Assembly (NCBI GenBank): GCA_023374045.1 | Contig: CM041783.1 | Location: 94,337,298 to 94,401,297 of the forward strand | Reading direction: 5' to 3' | DNA from: Limonium bicolor | Lineage: Eukaryota > Streptophyta > Magnoliopsida > Caryophyllales > Plumbaginaceae | DNA length: 64,000 nucleotides | In this document: piece after piece, positions 12,339 through 24,500 of the stretch | How positions within the stretch are numbered: the first letter of the stretch is position 1 | How the letters are laid out: each line of letters starts with the position of its first letter | Notes under the pieces: generated by a model | The model's input: the letters and a program-made list of their open reading frames with translations, nothing else | What the model was told of the DNA's origin: nothing | Databases searched by the model: none | Made by a program: the position numbers and the translations under genes

Positions 12339-13045
12339 CTCAAACTTCAAAACAAACCTGACAATTTGTCAAACCCCACAAAATGACCACAAACCTCTTT
12401 GACCCTTAAAAGACCCAAAATGTTAAAACCCTAGTTTTCTCAAAACCTCGAAACTCCAAAAATCCCAAAGATTGTGAACTATGTAAGATCTGATCTCAAT
12501 AGGGAGTTGAGTATGTAGGCAGCCCATCTAGGGTGCGACCCCATTCCAATCAAAAAACCATTTTCCCACTCTAAGGTGTTCTTCATACCTCTCGAAACAC
12601 TCAAACCTTCTTCAGCTCCCACAAACTTCAAACCATCAAACTCCAAGTCTTGTCTATTCACTCAACCTCAGACTTTTCCCAAATCTTCATTCTATACTCA
12701 TTCGAATTCATCAATTCCTCTTCTTGGCGCTAGCTTGGTAGATAAGCTCGCCTCATCAGCTCATCACACTCTACTTTCTTCCTATCCTTGTGACCCTTTG
12801 AAATGAATCTCTCTAAAATGTTTTGAAAGAAGGCATCCCGACAATTGGAGACCGAGGTTTCCTCAGGCACCAATCCGAAGTCGTGGTCGTTGCCACTTCT
12901 AAGGGGTGTAACCTGGTGCAAACCCACAATAGAATATCTGACTTGACCAGATAAGTTTTTATCCATATGCAACAATTTTAGAGTCAACTAATGGTTCTTA
13001 GAACCCTCTTTCCCTTTATTTCCTAGTATTTTAGGTCAAACTAGG

Positions 13046-13055
13046 TGGCGACTCT
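13046..13055 (+). other. Possible Tat/Ogre primer-binding site
   Basis: TGGCGACTCT lies at the right edge of the repeat-rich block. Tat/Ogre elements characteristically carry GGTGGCGACTC next to the 5' LTR. No downstream Gag-Pol is present, so this is a remnant at best. Confidence 0.35.
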
Positions 13056-14394
13056 AGTTAATTCCGCCTTATATAGGCATAAGTCCGCGTGGAGCCCATT
13101 GAGAGCAGGTGTAGTGCTCACTAGAATTCCCCTTAAGTTTTCTAGGAAAGACGAACGATAAAGTAGCTATTTAAGGGCTGCCAAGACAACGGTTTTCACC
13201 CTCCACAGAATGGCAATTTCTAAGATCTATGCTTTTTAGTCAGACCATTTAGATAGACCCCCTCATACCAAAAAAATCACCCTCCACAGTATCGGTTTAT
13301 GAATCAACAACACTCTAATCAGGGGAGGAACTTGATCAAGGACAAATTTGGGAGCAAATTTATGACATATCATCTCTTTTTATTGTATTACTACTTTCTA
13401 TGATAATTCATTTTAAACTTCCCTGTGAAGATAGTATCTTTTTTGTTCAATAGTACTACAAATTTCAAAACTTGGAAGTGAGAAGACATTCCCTAAAAGA
13501 TAGTTAGGGCTTGTAATCTGGAAGACACATGGCAGAATTTTGTGGATACTTAATATATATTAGTAAGTAACAAGGTTTAGAATAAAAAAAAAGGAATCAG
13601 GTCAACTAAAGGGGGCAAAAACAAAGCAAGACAACTAAAGAGGGAAAAAAAGCAGGGACAACACATGATCATTCCACACGACTTTTGAGAATCACCGATC
13701 CCAATCCAATGATTTTCCCATGTCAGAAAACCAATGACAAAATAATAATAGACATTTTCTTTCGCTCCCTGCCTAAGATTGAAAGGGAGGAACAAGTTCA
13801 AAAATGAAGTCACTAAACATTTCAGTTTCATTCAGGCACACCATGTTTGTCATCACTGAACTCAAGCTCCGCATCCTGCTACTTTTATAGTTCATTTGAT
13901 GTGTTGAAATGAAAATGGGTTTAGTACCCTGCTCTATACATAGAACCCTAAAGAATTTCCTGTATGTGCAGTATTCTGACTTTGAAATAAATAAAAACAT
14001 CTTCAGAAAGTACATATACTTCACCTGATCAATAGCCTACCCCTTGACACCTAGTACATGGAGAACAAACATCGTATCATCGTACTATTTATTGTCAACA
14101 TACAAATAGTACCCAAATAACAACCACAAAGTTGGATAACCTAGTCTAGTTGGTACAACAAGTCATCATTTTTGTTGGACTCCCTTGTGGACCCTATAAA
14201 CCTAATCTATTATGATTACACACAAACAGACTATTCTTTTAACACTGAATCCACTATTGCCGAACATTTTTTTCTCTTTTATCGTCTTGACAAAACGTTC
14301 AACCTGCGTCTCGACGTCACTCTCCTCTCTTTTACTCAAATCATAATTCTTCACCTATTATAGTAACATATATTGTATACCTTTGGTCTGCATC
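13056..14394. other. Intergenic DNA, nothing recognised
   Basis: Only short open frames with no recognisable protein. AT-rich, no repeat boundary seen. The last 200 bases lead into the laccase promoter. Confidence 0.6.
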
Positions 14395-14404
14395 CTATAT
14401 ATAC
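14395..14404 (+). promoter_or_regulatory. TATA box of the laccase gene
   Basis: CTATATATAC lies about 113 bases upstream of the laccase start codon at 14517, a usual plant spacing for a TATA box with a short leader. An out-of-frame ATG at 14498 precedes the laccase ATG. Confidence 0.6.
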
Positions 14405-15675
14405 AACTTCTCTTCACCCTCACGTTCCAACCTCTTCCAAATTCAGTTAAACACAATATATATATATAAACACCACCGTGAGGAAGGACAAGCAGAAATG
14501 CAAACACCAATTAACCATGAAATCACATACAAACATACGTTGCCTCTTGCTCCTAGTTCTGACCTTCATTGCAGCTTACTTCACAGATGCCAAAGTTCAT
14601 TATCATGAATTTGTTGTATGTCTCATCATGACCATCTCTCTTCTTCTATATTGAAAGTATTCACGTTCTCTTAATACACTATGTCAATGTGCTCAAGTAA
14701 CACTAATAAATAACAATTATAGTCATTTCATGTGCTTGATATATGTTGCTTGCTTGTTGGTCCAACACATAGATACAACCAAGGCCAGTGGAGAGGTTGT
14801 GCATTACTCAAAGCCTTTCTCACCGTCAACGGACAATTTCCAAGGCCAGCCTTGGAAGTAGTAGATGGAGACACATTGGTTATCAAAGCAACCAATGCTG
14901 GCAGATACTTCATTCTCCATTGGTAAACTTTATTATAATTCAATCCTTATTGATCATAAGATAGTACAAACATAGTAGACAGTACCTGATATAAGGGTTT
15001 CTTGGGTTGATAATTCAAGCATGGACTTCATCAAATGAGAAACCCATGGACAGATGGACCAGAATACATAACCCAGTGCCGATCAGGCGAGGAGGGACTT
15101 ACACATACATGTTTACCATAGAGAAGCAAGAGGGAACCTTGTGGTGGCATGCCCACAACCAATGGTTGAGAGCAACTGTCCACGGTGCCCTCATCATCTA
15201 TCCCGAGTCAAGGAATTGCCCTTTTCCAAAGCTAGCAAGAAATACCCAGTCATACTAGGTGAATGGTGGACAGAGACCCAATGAGTGTTCCTATGCAGGC
15301 AAGAATAACTGGGGGATCTCCAAATACATCTAATACATTAACCATCAACGGTCAACTGGAGATCTATTAAGATGCTACAGACAAGGTACAAGAATTTTAA
15401 AAAGAATATGATGAAACCCAGCCTCTTACTCACGGTAGACTAATAACAATGAGACTCACTTGTATATTAAGGGGGAAAATTGGCAATGGACCTTACAAGC
15501 AGTACCGTAAATGGCTAAAGAAAGGCTAAGACATAACCTTTCCCAAAGGAGCCTACTCGGGGCTTGCCCTGCCTATCCACTGTGTAGCCAAATTAGGTAA
15601 ACAATCGATGCTCTCCCTAGTTCATTCTACTGGCTACTTATATACTAAGGAAAGAAAGCAGATTCAGACAAAATA

Positions 15676-18600
15676 TGTACACCCCAACCCGAAATCCAAT
15701 AAACTGAACGGCGATCACTCCCAAATAAATTACAACTGCAGCGGAAATAAATACAACAACCGGGCGGTATTACAATGCCGTTGGCCACCCTTGTGACCAA
15801 CAAGGCTAAGTCCAAATACAATCCTCAAATGTCACGGTCTGGAATACAGATACAACCCGAGATGCTAGGAATCAAACTCAAAGTAAAATACTGAAATAGA
15901 ATAATTAACTAATAGTAGACTCCACAGCTTGGTCTACCCCACCTACACTCAGTGTGGTGATCTTCTTAAACTTCAGGTACCTGAAAAATGGGGGTGCCCC
16001 CAAAGGGGCTCAGCAAACAATGCTGGTATGGAAAACGTGCAGCCCATCGTCTACCGGGCCACACCAACTACTTTGTCGAACACATGCAGTTCATTTTTAT
16101 AAAGCTATAAACAAGCATAGTCTGATAATAACAAGTATCCATACAAGGACAATAATGTCACATAGAACAAGACACAGAAGGTCGAGTTAGCTGAACTGAA
16201 ATTCTTTAATGGTAGTCGGTCCACACAATGGGACTGACAGGTATAACTGAATATCTTAAATAGTGGAGGTATAGTGACCTCGTTAAGATTGAAAGGTTGG
16301 GTATAAAAACCCAGGAGATAACGTAGTTAAACCCTGAACTGAGAGGCATGGGAAAATGAATCCCACTAGAGGAAAGAAGTCTTCCTCAAACTGAACTGAT
16401 GGGCATTTGAATCCCGGAAGGAATAGAGTCTTCCTCCCAACTGAATGTTCCGTCGCGACGTAGTAGGAGACGACCTGAGACAGGTACAACTCCCGTAGCA
16501 TGCATGGCCAGATCCAACTGGGCTCCTCATTCTCGAAGTATATAATTGTTAAGTGTCATATAAAGACGTTAAAACAAAACACAATGTGTATTGTCAATTA
16601 TCACGTTTAGGATAATGACGTTTGTTATAAAGTGAAGTTAGTGAGAGACTTGAGTACAAGTCCTCGGTATACTGAAACGCAGGTATTTAATCCACTGGTA
16701 TAGTAGTGTTTGTATGCGTGGGACATACACGTTGTAGTCAGCAATAATCACGCACATAAAATAATACAACAGTGCACAAGAGTAAAACAACATTTTATAT
16801 TAATTATCTTGGTCGTTATTTCAAACAACATATAGCACACAAGCCGGTGTAATCGGTAGAAAACAGGTTGCAAGAATCCCATACCGTTCACCGTAGACTG
16901 TACTCGTTTAATTCCCGGTCAACGTCTGGTCAAACAGAGTCCTAGAATAGGATTGACTGAGAGGGTTAATTTATGTTACCCTTATATAATAATTCTATTG
17001 GATCATTTAACAAATCTCGTATTTGTTATTTCATGTGAGGTTTATTTCTTTTAATTACCTCATGATTTAATGTATAACTTATTTGTTATTCCTTTTGATT
17101 TATTTATACATCCTTTAATGCACATATATGTGTTTATTGCATTTGTTGTTTATTTTATTTGTCTAGGTGACATAAAAACTTATAATTTCTTAACTATATT
17201 TATATGTCATACATAGACATAAAATTCTTATAGTTTTATTATTCTCCTTTTAACCATAAATAATATTTATTGTTTATCTTTTAATTCCTTATAACCATGT
17301 AAGCCATAGTTTTAATTCCATAATTCCTTTAATCAAAATTCTTTCTTCTAAATCCTCCAAATATCCATATAGGACCTATATTTATTTAAATCTAAATTCT
17401 TAAACTTGTATTTCGGTTATTTACAAACAACCACATTAATTCATAAACTTTACACTTAAATTCTAATCTCTTTATATAACATAGTTTTAATTCCTCATCT
17501 AATTAAATTACAAAACTACCACTGATCTTTTGGACATAACTTATAAATATTATAACTTTCAAGAATTACATCTTAGCCCCTCAAAATCTCGGCATATATT
17601 TATATACTTTCTATAATTGCAATTTAGCCACAAAATCTTATAATCTTTACATAATGTCTTATAAACTATAGTTTTAATTTTAATTCTCCATAAATGCCGA
17701 ATATATATATATAAATTCTTAAATTACCAAACTAACCCCAAAGTAATTCGGCTATGTCATTTATTTTCCTTAATTACATTTTCATCCCAAAACTTTATAT
17801 TAGTATCTTAATAACTTATAATCTAAAGCCTAAATATTTAATCCTTCAAAATTTCGAAAGTGAACTCAATGATTCTCTTAATTATCAATTCGCCCACTAA
17901 TAATTTACAAACTTTCATATCAACTTTTATAAATTACATAATAGCCCAAAACTTTATAAAAGTTATTTTAAGGCTTGTTTAAATTATCTAAAATTCATAA
18001 ACTTAATTCCTAACCTTATATTATATCATAATTACACTAAATACCCTTTAGCTCTCGGCTTTCACAATATTTGCACTAAACTTTGTAAAAATTACATTTA
18101 AGCCACATAACTTAATTAATTAGCCATTTAAGCACTAAATAAATATTTTTAACTCACCAAACTTATAGTATAAGTTTATATACATAAGTAGCTCATTAAA
18201 TTCCATTTAACACCTAGAGCATTCGGCCATATTTTAAATGAGACCATATGTTATATAAAAGTGGATTTATATGTCTAAATAATTATAAAAAATTCATAGG
18301 AGTCATATAACTCATGTATAAATTATTGTAATGTCTTATATAAATTCTTAGCTCAAAATGAAGTACTTTTGTCCTAGATGATTCGGCTTGAATGTGTATG
18401 TAACATAAATAAATTTTGTGACACAAAAATGTGTCTTAAGGTAAATATTTTCCTTATAAGTTATAGATTATATTTTTGGCATATAATACCATATAGTTTC
18501 GGTTTCATACAACCTAGGAGGTGTACATAATTTTTGTATAATTTTTAGAAGCTTAACAAAGTTTATAACATAAAGATTTACTTAGTGAACTTACTCTTAA

Positions 18601-20530
18601 CAAAGGTGGTTAAGTGCTTGGACTTCTTCTTGAATCTCCAAGCTTTCTCCTAGGTAGACTTGATGCTCCTCTTCGGTTTTATGCAAGAGGTGAAGGTGTT
18701 TAGGAGTTAGATCTTCAACAAAGATCTTAAGTGGATTTGTAAGTAGTTTTACAAGACTTTACCTTAGACTTTTTCTCTTATAATTTCGGCTCACCAAAGG
18801 TAGATGAAGAGCAAGTTTTCCTTCATCAAAATGAAGAAGAAAAGAGACTTAGAAGAAGTAGAACTTGGTTACACATAAAAATGTGCTTTAAGGATTTTCA
18901 AGCTTTAAAACCTACCTTAAGATAACCTTGAGATGCTCCTTGGTTTAATGTTGGTTTGGACAATCTCCTTGGAGAACTAAATGAAGCCGAACACACCTTG
19001 TTATGCTAGGAAGAGTTTTGCTTCAAGACTTGCCAAGAAATGCTAGGAAATTACCTTAAAGATGAAGATAGAAGTTAAAACTCCATTAATGGACTTAAGA
19101 GCTTCAAAGGAAGAAGATGAAGCTAGAAGAGAGAGGAGGGAGCTTACCAAACCGTGCAAGAATTGTGCAAGGAGGGAAATGAGGCTCACTCACGTATAAG
19201 GTAGAATGCAATTCTAGAATTGATTTTTGTTTGTCAATTTTTAATGTCAAAAGACTATGCTTTTTCTTAGTTTATTTCTTGGTTGATTGGCTCAATAAAT
19301 GTCCTCCTTTCCAGAATGAAAACCGGCCATGTGGTGTGACTAAGCAAGAGTTGGAAAGCAAATAATGTTGGCTAGATGACAAGGTAAGAAAAGGTAAGGA
19401 TATTCCTTTGATTTTTCAATGCTAATTGGCTTGTCTTCTTCTTCATGTAGAGTCACGAATTGGAGGCCTGAATGGAGCTCAAAAACCGGCCATGAATAGC
19501 CAAGGAAGAACATGGAAGATTACTTAGTTTGTAAGAAAGCAAAAGAAAGGAATCTTAGATCTACTTTTTACCTTTTTGCATTTTGTTTTCTTCCTAGCTC
19601 ACATGGCCTTATTATTCTGCATAATTTCGACAGCTTGCTGGTCATATGAGACCTACATACTTTGGCATTAAGTAATATAACACATGGGATGATGAGTCAT
19701 CATGTTTTAAGCCTTTATAAACTTTTAAAGCAAATTTTATACTAGTTTTTGCTCTTAAAATCGGCCCCTATAGAGAGCCTTGTTGACTAGTCACACCAAC
19801 TGATTTAGAAGGTCATTTTAACCCTTTTAAGATTACCAATTCGTGGTATGTCAAAAACTACAAGGCAATTGCGTAAAACGCAGTTTCGTGACACCCGAAG
19901 GTGTGTTTTTGTGCTCTAAGGAACTTTTTGGGAAACCAATTGTTTTTATGAGTTCCAAGTGTTTGTAAACACTTATTATGGTAAATAAACATATACTAAG
20001 ATGTTACATTGAGTTATATGGGGTTATATCAACCCATGACATAATTTACGGGCCATCGGGACACTCCCGGGCCAAAAAGGAGCGCTAAGAAATACTCCCG
20101 AGGATTTTGTTGAATTTTGAGAAACCACTTCGTGGGTTCTTTTTAGAATGATAAATAGTGATGTTAGGAACTCTAGGAATTAATTTTATAGGAGTTCGTG
20201 CCACCTCGGCACTCCTCCGGACTTTTCGTGCTTTAAGGAGCGGGTGTGAGCACTCCCGAGCATTTTGCGTATTTGACTGAATATAGCTTAGGGAATATAT
20301 TTATATATTCATATAATGAGTGTATGACCATTTGGTTTGAGTTTTAGAAGGTCATACAAGGTCATGCTTGATCACATGTTTCTAAGGCGTTTTAGCGTTT
20401 ATGGAGAAACGACTATTTTTACGTAACGTTTTCATGCATGGGTTTGCATGCGTACGTGAAATGATTTATATTTGGATTATATTCCAATAAATAATGATTA
20501 AATAATATTATTTAGATTTGGGGTATTTCA
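15676..20530 (-). mobile_element. Solo LTR of a Tekay-type element in laccase intron 4
   Basis: A 4855-bp block flanked by the perfect 5-bp duplication AAATA (15671-15675 and 20531-20535). Plus-strand ends are TGTACACCCC and GGGGTATTTCA, i.e. TGAAATACCCC...TGTACA on the minus strand, as in the LTRs of B and E. It contains no primer site, polypurine tract or coding domain. Homology to B/E shows near the start (CGCCTTAGAAACAT), in the double hairpin at 15996-16025 and in TTCCGCTGCAGTT close to the end. This is the product expected from recombination between the two LTRs of a full element. Confidence 0.88.
15996..16025 (-). other. Conserved double hairpin near the solo LTR 3' end
   Basis: Two adjacent inverted repeats: GCCCC(CAAA)GGGGC at 15996-16009 and CAGCA(AACAA)TGCTG at 16011-16025. 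The same pair, in the same order relative to LTR direction but with different loops, is in LTRs B and E. Confidence 0.6.
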
Positions 20531-21836
20531 AAATACTAGTCTTACGATAATATAATTGCTCCCCTAGTCCTGATAGTCGGAAATATTCTCAGTGGTGGTC
20601 CTTCCTTTTGGCCACCGTCATTCCCAAAAAGCCCCCACGCTCAAGTTCTATCAGAATACTACTTGCATATACCGCCAACTAGCTCTTCCACAATCACCAA
20701 AAAGTTAGATTTTGAAATGCAGATACAACAATGTTCCCCGTACATGCTGATGAGACAGTTCTCCTAAGAATCATCAATGCTACCCTCAACACAAAGATGT
20801 TCTATACGATAGCCAATCACAAATTCACAGTTGCGACGCTAGATTCTCTATATATCAAACCCTTTTCTACCAACTATAAAGTGATTGAACCAGGCCAGAC
20901 GAATACTACATGGCTGCCCATGCCTATCGTAATGGACCGATACCCTTTGACAACACCACTACAACTGCCATCATTGAATGCAAATCAGCATTTGCTTGTG
21001 GTGGATCAACAAGCAAAATCTTTCCACAACCACCTCTTCCAAGTCTTCCGTTCTCCAACAATACAAATGTCGCAACATGTGTTGCGTTTAACAGTCTTGC
21101 CACCAAAGCACAAGTACCACTTGAAATTGATGAGAATCTGATATTCACAGTTGGGCTAGGGTTGATTAATTGTTCAGTCTCAAATAGTAACAACTGCCAA
21201 GGCCCCAAGAATACAACGTTTCCTTCCATTTTCCAACTTCTTCCCTGATGCAAGCCTACTACCAAGGGATTCCACAGATTTTCCGCCTATCCCACCCATA
21301 CAATTTGATTATACCGGCAATGTGAGCGGAGGGTTATGGCAGCCAGCTCCGGCGACAAAAGTCTAAAGGTTGAAGTATGGATCAAGGGTTCAACTTGTAT
21401 TTCAGGGAACAAGTATAGTGAACATCGAGGAGCATCCAATGCATCAGCATGGCTACGAATTCAATTTTGTGGGACAAGGAGTGGGGAACTTCAACCCACA
21501 AACAGACCCAGCCAGATTCAATCTTATTAACCCACCAGAAAGAAACACAGTAGGATCAGTCCCAAGAGGATGGACTGTCATTCGTTTTGTGGCTGATAAT
21601 CCAGGTATTTATCAAACCCTTCATCGTAAATATCCATATAATGAAGTCATGACATAATACACATGACATATAACATAAACCCTTTACAATTGAAAGATGT
21701 ACTGATTAACTATCTCATCTGCCTTTGTTTACCACTAATACAAACAGGTATTTGGTTCGTGGCCTTCTTAGTGGAGAATGGGATAGGAGAAAGCCAATCC
21801 GTTCTTCCTTCACCACCAGATCTGCCTCCCTGCTGA

Positions 21837-22432
21837 ATTTAACCAGGCGTACATATCTGTCTATATGCATTTAAAGCAGGTGTCGATTGCTCCGGTTTCA
21901 ATTTGGAAAGGATCTTGTCAGTACTCTCAGTTGTCTGGTTGAGCTTTAGGTCCGGCAGATTTTTTTTTTCATCCTTTCACCCCACTGTAAATCAACATCG
22001 TATCTAGTTGGTGTCATTTTGTTTTTCTTTTCTAAAATCAAGCAACAACAGCTTCCAATTACAAAACTAAACCATTTATACAAATTCTTCCTTGCAAGGT
22101 GTAGGCCCCATAGAGTAAACAAAAGCGATCATAATGGGTTAGTAATGATAGGTCTAGTAATTATTGATACCTTTGATACAACTTCGCATAAGCAAAAAAA
22201 AAATAGCGCAAAGGCACAACTGATTAATAAGACTTACTTGACTACACAGAATAGCTCTGGTAAAGCCTCCTCGGTCAATCGAATCATAAACCGTACGATG
22301 TTTAAGACATAACAATTGAACAATCATCATAAAAGTTGTCAATAATAGATAGCTTACATCTAGGAACATCAATACAAAACTTGAACAACAAATGAAGTAC
22401 ACATCGTACACCGGTTACTAAAGCCTCCTCGG
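21837..22432. other. Spacer between convergent laccase and SWC6 ends
   Basis: Holds the former laccase 3' UTR and the SWC6 3' UTR, which converge here. An 18-base direct repeat (TAAAGCCTCCTCGGTCAA) occurs at 22261 and 22419, the second copy touching the SWC6 stop codon. No further gene is seen. Confidence 0.6.
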
Positions 22433-23298
22433 TCAAGCAACAAATTTGAGACAACGAGTGTCATTATGTATATTCTGGCATCGAACACAACAAAAGCGCA
22501 CACCACATCTTACACAAGTATAGTTAGCCGTAAATCCACAAAACGTACAGAAGTTTCGTCGAGAAGATGAACTAGGAGGCCCTACAGCTGCTCTTAAGTA
22601 TGTTGGTACATGAGGAGGCAATGACTCCAAATTCGCCTGTTGAAGAGGAATTAACAAGTTAAATATAAGTATACAATTGACAGTCAGGTCACACACAGCA
22701 AACTATGAAGCTTTTCCTCACCTCTTGTAAGAGCTCCAGAAATGTCCTTGGTGCCTTCTTCACATTCTCACGAGCTCTAATTCCTTGCCTGGTTTTTCGC
22801 TTCATATTCATAGACTGTTTCTTTGTATGTAAGCTACATCATAAAAGGAAAAAGAAAAGAAAAAGGAAAGCCAACTTTTCAATTAACTGGACAATTCATA
22901 TTAGGCATCGATCACTTCAGGGACATCCAATAAAAAATATACTAAGCATCGAAATGAGAAGTTCAAAAGGTGAAGAAAAAAAAGGAGAGAGATGTCTGAG
23001 ACCTTCATCCTCGTCATCTAGGGAAGCTTCTTCATCATCATCATTGATTTGGATAGCTTCTGCAGCATTATCATTTTCCAATGCTTCCAGTCGAGCTAAT
23101 GCAGCCTAAATTGTCACACAAGTCCAACTACATTCAGTGGGAAATAGAGGAAGATTCTTTTTAAAAGAAGAACCAAGCACGGAATACGGAGACCTGAGTA
23201 CGATTATCAGAGCTGGTGAGAGCAGCCACCATTTTCGAGGCGACCTTTCTAATTCGACTCGAGGAGCGCCGAGCTGAGCCGTAAGGGTCATCCTCCAT
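22433..23298 (-). CDS. SWC6: SWR1 chromatin-remodelling complex subunit 6 (HIT zinc finger)
   Basis: Nuclear subunit of the SWR1 complex, which exchanges H2A for H2A.Z; the Arabidopsis orthologue is also called SEF and affects flowering time. Four exons on the minus strand: 23298-23194 (MEDDPYGSARR..., basic, ending SSDNRTQ), 23105-23003 (ALARLEALENDN, then an acidic stretch), 22833-22722 (KRKTRQG, APRTFLELLQE) and 22636-22433 (ANLESLPPHVPTYLRAAVG, then the HIT finger CTFC-CVRC-CVRC-H-C and KFVA stop). Expected length is ~174 residues, close to the family's ~171. Splice sites are GT-AG. One oddity: exon 2 ends in phase 1 while the exon 3 acceptor (behind a strong pyrimidine tract) requires phase 2, so one base seems missing at or near 22833 or 23003. 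Otherwise intact, and the only apparently functional host gene here. Confidence 0.93.
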
Positions 23299-24500
23299 GG
23301 ATGATGAATCAAAATGAGGAGAATAAACGAGAATTCTAATGTTGTAGCGAGAGAACTAGGTCACTCGGATAGCGACCGGAGTCCTTCGTTAGATATAGAT
23401 ATAGTAGGGTACTCAGCTCCGGTTTATCAGAGGGAAGCGCCGAGGTAGCAATGAAGCAGGAGCAGCGGTACTAGTTCCTTGTTCTCAAATTTAAAAAAGC
23501 TTTCTACAATAACAAAACTACCAATTAGTAATATAGAAAATGACTCATTAAACTAAATTCTTCAGGACGACAAACAAAAAAATGAAGCAAGTGCAGACCA
23601 CTGAAGCAGTTACAAACTTAATTATGAGTCACTATTGCTTACATGACACGCGCAGAAGAAGTGTAGCCCAGCAAGAATCATAAATCTACATGGAGCTACC
23701 AAAGATAAATTTCAATGTACACCCCTAAGACGTATAGCAATAAAAAACGTCCTTACAGCAAAATCACAAGAACCAAAACTTATGAAACTCAAGGATAGAA
23801 GTTAGCAAGCATGGTCATTAATTTTATATGAAATGTTTGTATGAACCACAAGTTTCCACTTTCCACAGTGAATGTCTGCCTACATAAACATACTCAGGAA
23901 GACTGATAAAACCACAAGTTCTCAGAAGAAGTAAATTTAAGTTACTATCTTAAACAGATAAGAAGAATATAAGTAAAACATAACCTCTTCAACATTACTG
24001 TCAACCAACTATGAAACTAAACCAGTAAAGAAGAACGACCTCCAATAGATTACAAGCTGAAAACTGGAAGCTGAATGGAACAAAATAAGCTAACAAGTAT
24101 CATGGGAATTAAACAAGTAGAGAATCAGAATCGTATTTACTATCTCACCCATCCAGAATTATTATATTAAAAATCATAAAACATTCAATAGCTTTTGAAA
24201 GCTTTTCTATTTTATCTGTAGAGCACATCAGTAGCCAGAAGCGGGGATAAAGTTCACACAGATATATATTGATAGAATTACAAGTTCATATCATTGTAAC
24301 ACAGAGAAAGTAAAAACACATACAATCCATTGGTGTTCTATGTCCGGGTAAGTTGAAAGCAGTTTACAATTTGACACAAAACACGCCCAAATCTACTGCA
24401 ATCTACTGGGCTTCATGGACAGCCAACAATAAAGAATACAATTGCAGGTCACAAAAATGTTGTAATGCTGCTTGGTGAAGCAAGATGTATAAATATAGAT
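23299..24500. other. SWC6 upstream region; no gene recognised
   Basis: The first ~150 bases should be the SWC6 5' UTR and promoter on the minus strand. The rest is AT-rich with no recognisable coding sequence or repeat boundary. Confidence 0.5.

Larger units (their letters stand above)
9650..13045. other. Repeat-rich region resembling a Tat/Ogre-type LTR; no gene recognised
   Basis: No protein was recognised in this 3.4 kb. It begins with an 18-base segment (TAACTACAATTTAATTTG) repeated 61 bases apart (9649, 9710). It contains low-complexity runs, a hAT MITE, and ends next to TGGCGACTCT at 13046-13055, which resembles the GGTGGCGACTC primer-site region of Tat/Ogre Ty3 elements. The plus-strand stretch could therefore be a 5' LTR of that lineage with its downstream part missing. 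LTR termini and target duplication were not located. Short open frames here (e.g. 9895-10161 minus) match nothing I know. Confidence 0.35.
14517..21836 (+). pseudogene. Laccase pseudogene with a solo LTR in intron 4
   Basis: Decayed plant laccase (secreted multicopper oxidase that oxidises phenols such as monolignols). Exons by homology and splice signals: 14517-14615 (signal peptide, then KVHYHEFV), 14773-14922 (RPVERLC..., VNGQFP, DGDTLV), 15019-15385 ([28 protein letters not shown]), 20723-21604 (ETVLLRIINATLN, MAAHAYRNGPIPF, HPMHQHGYEF) and 21748-21836 (FLVENG ... PDLPPC, stop). The intron usual before GEWW is absent. Defects: one-base frameshifts near 14812, 15076, 15229, 15270 and 15355; the intron 2 acceptor reads AA; a stop follows TKV at 21363; and in-frame blocks are missing, including the copper-binding HCHxxxH segment in the last exon. 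Intron 4 (15386-20722) is 477 bases without the inserted LTR. Confidence 0.92.

Noticed and set aside
15386..20722. Solo LTR splitting a laccase exon
   Set aside because: The flanking 477 bases have matching GT-AG borders and phase 1, so the insertion lies in intron 4, not in coding sequence.
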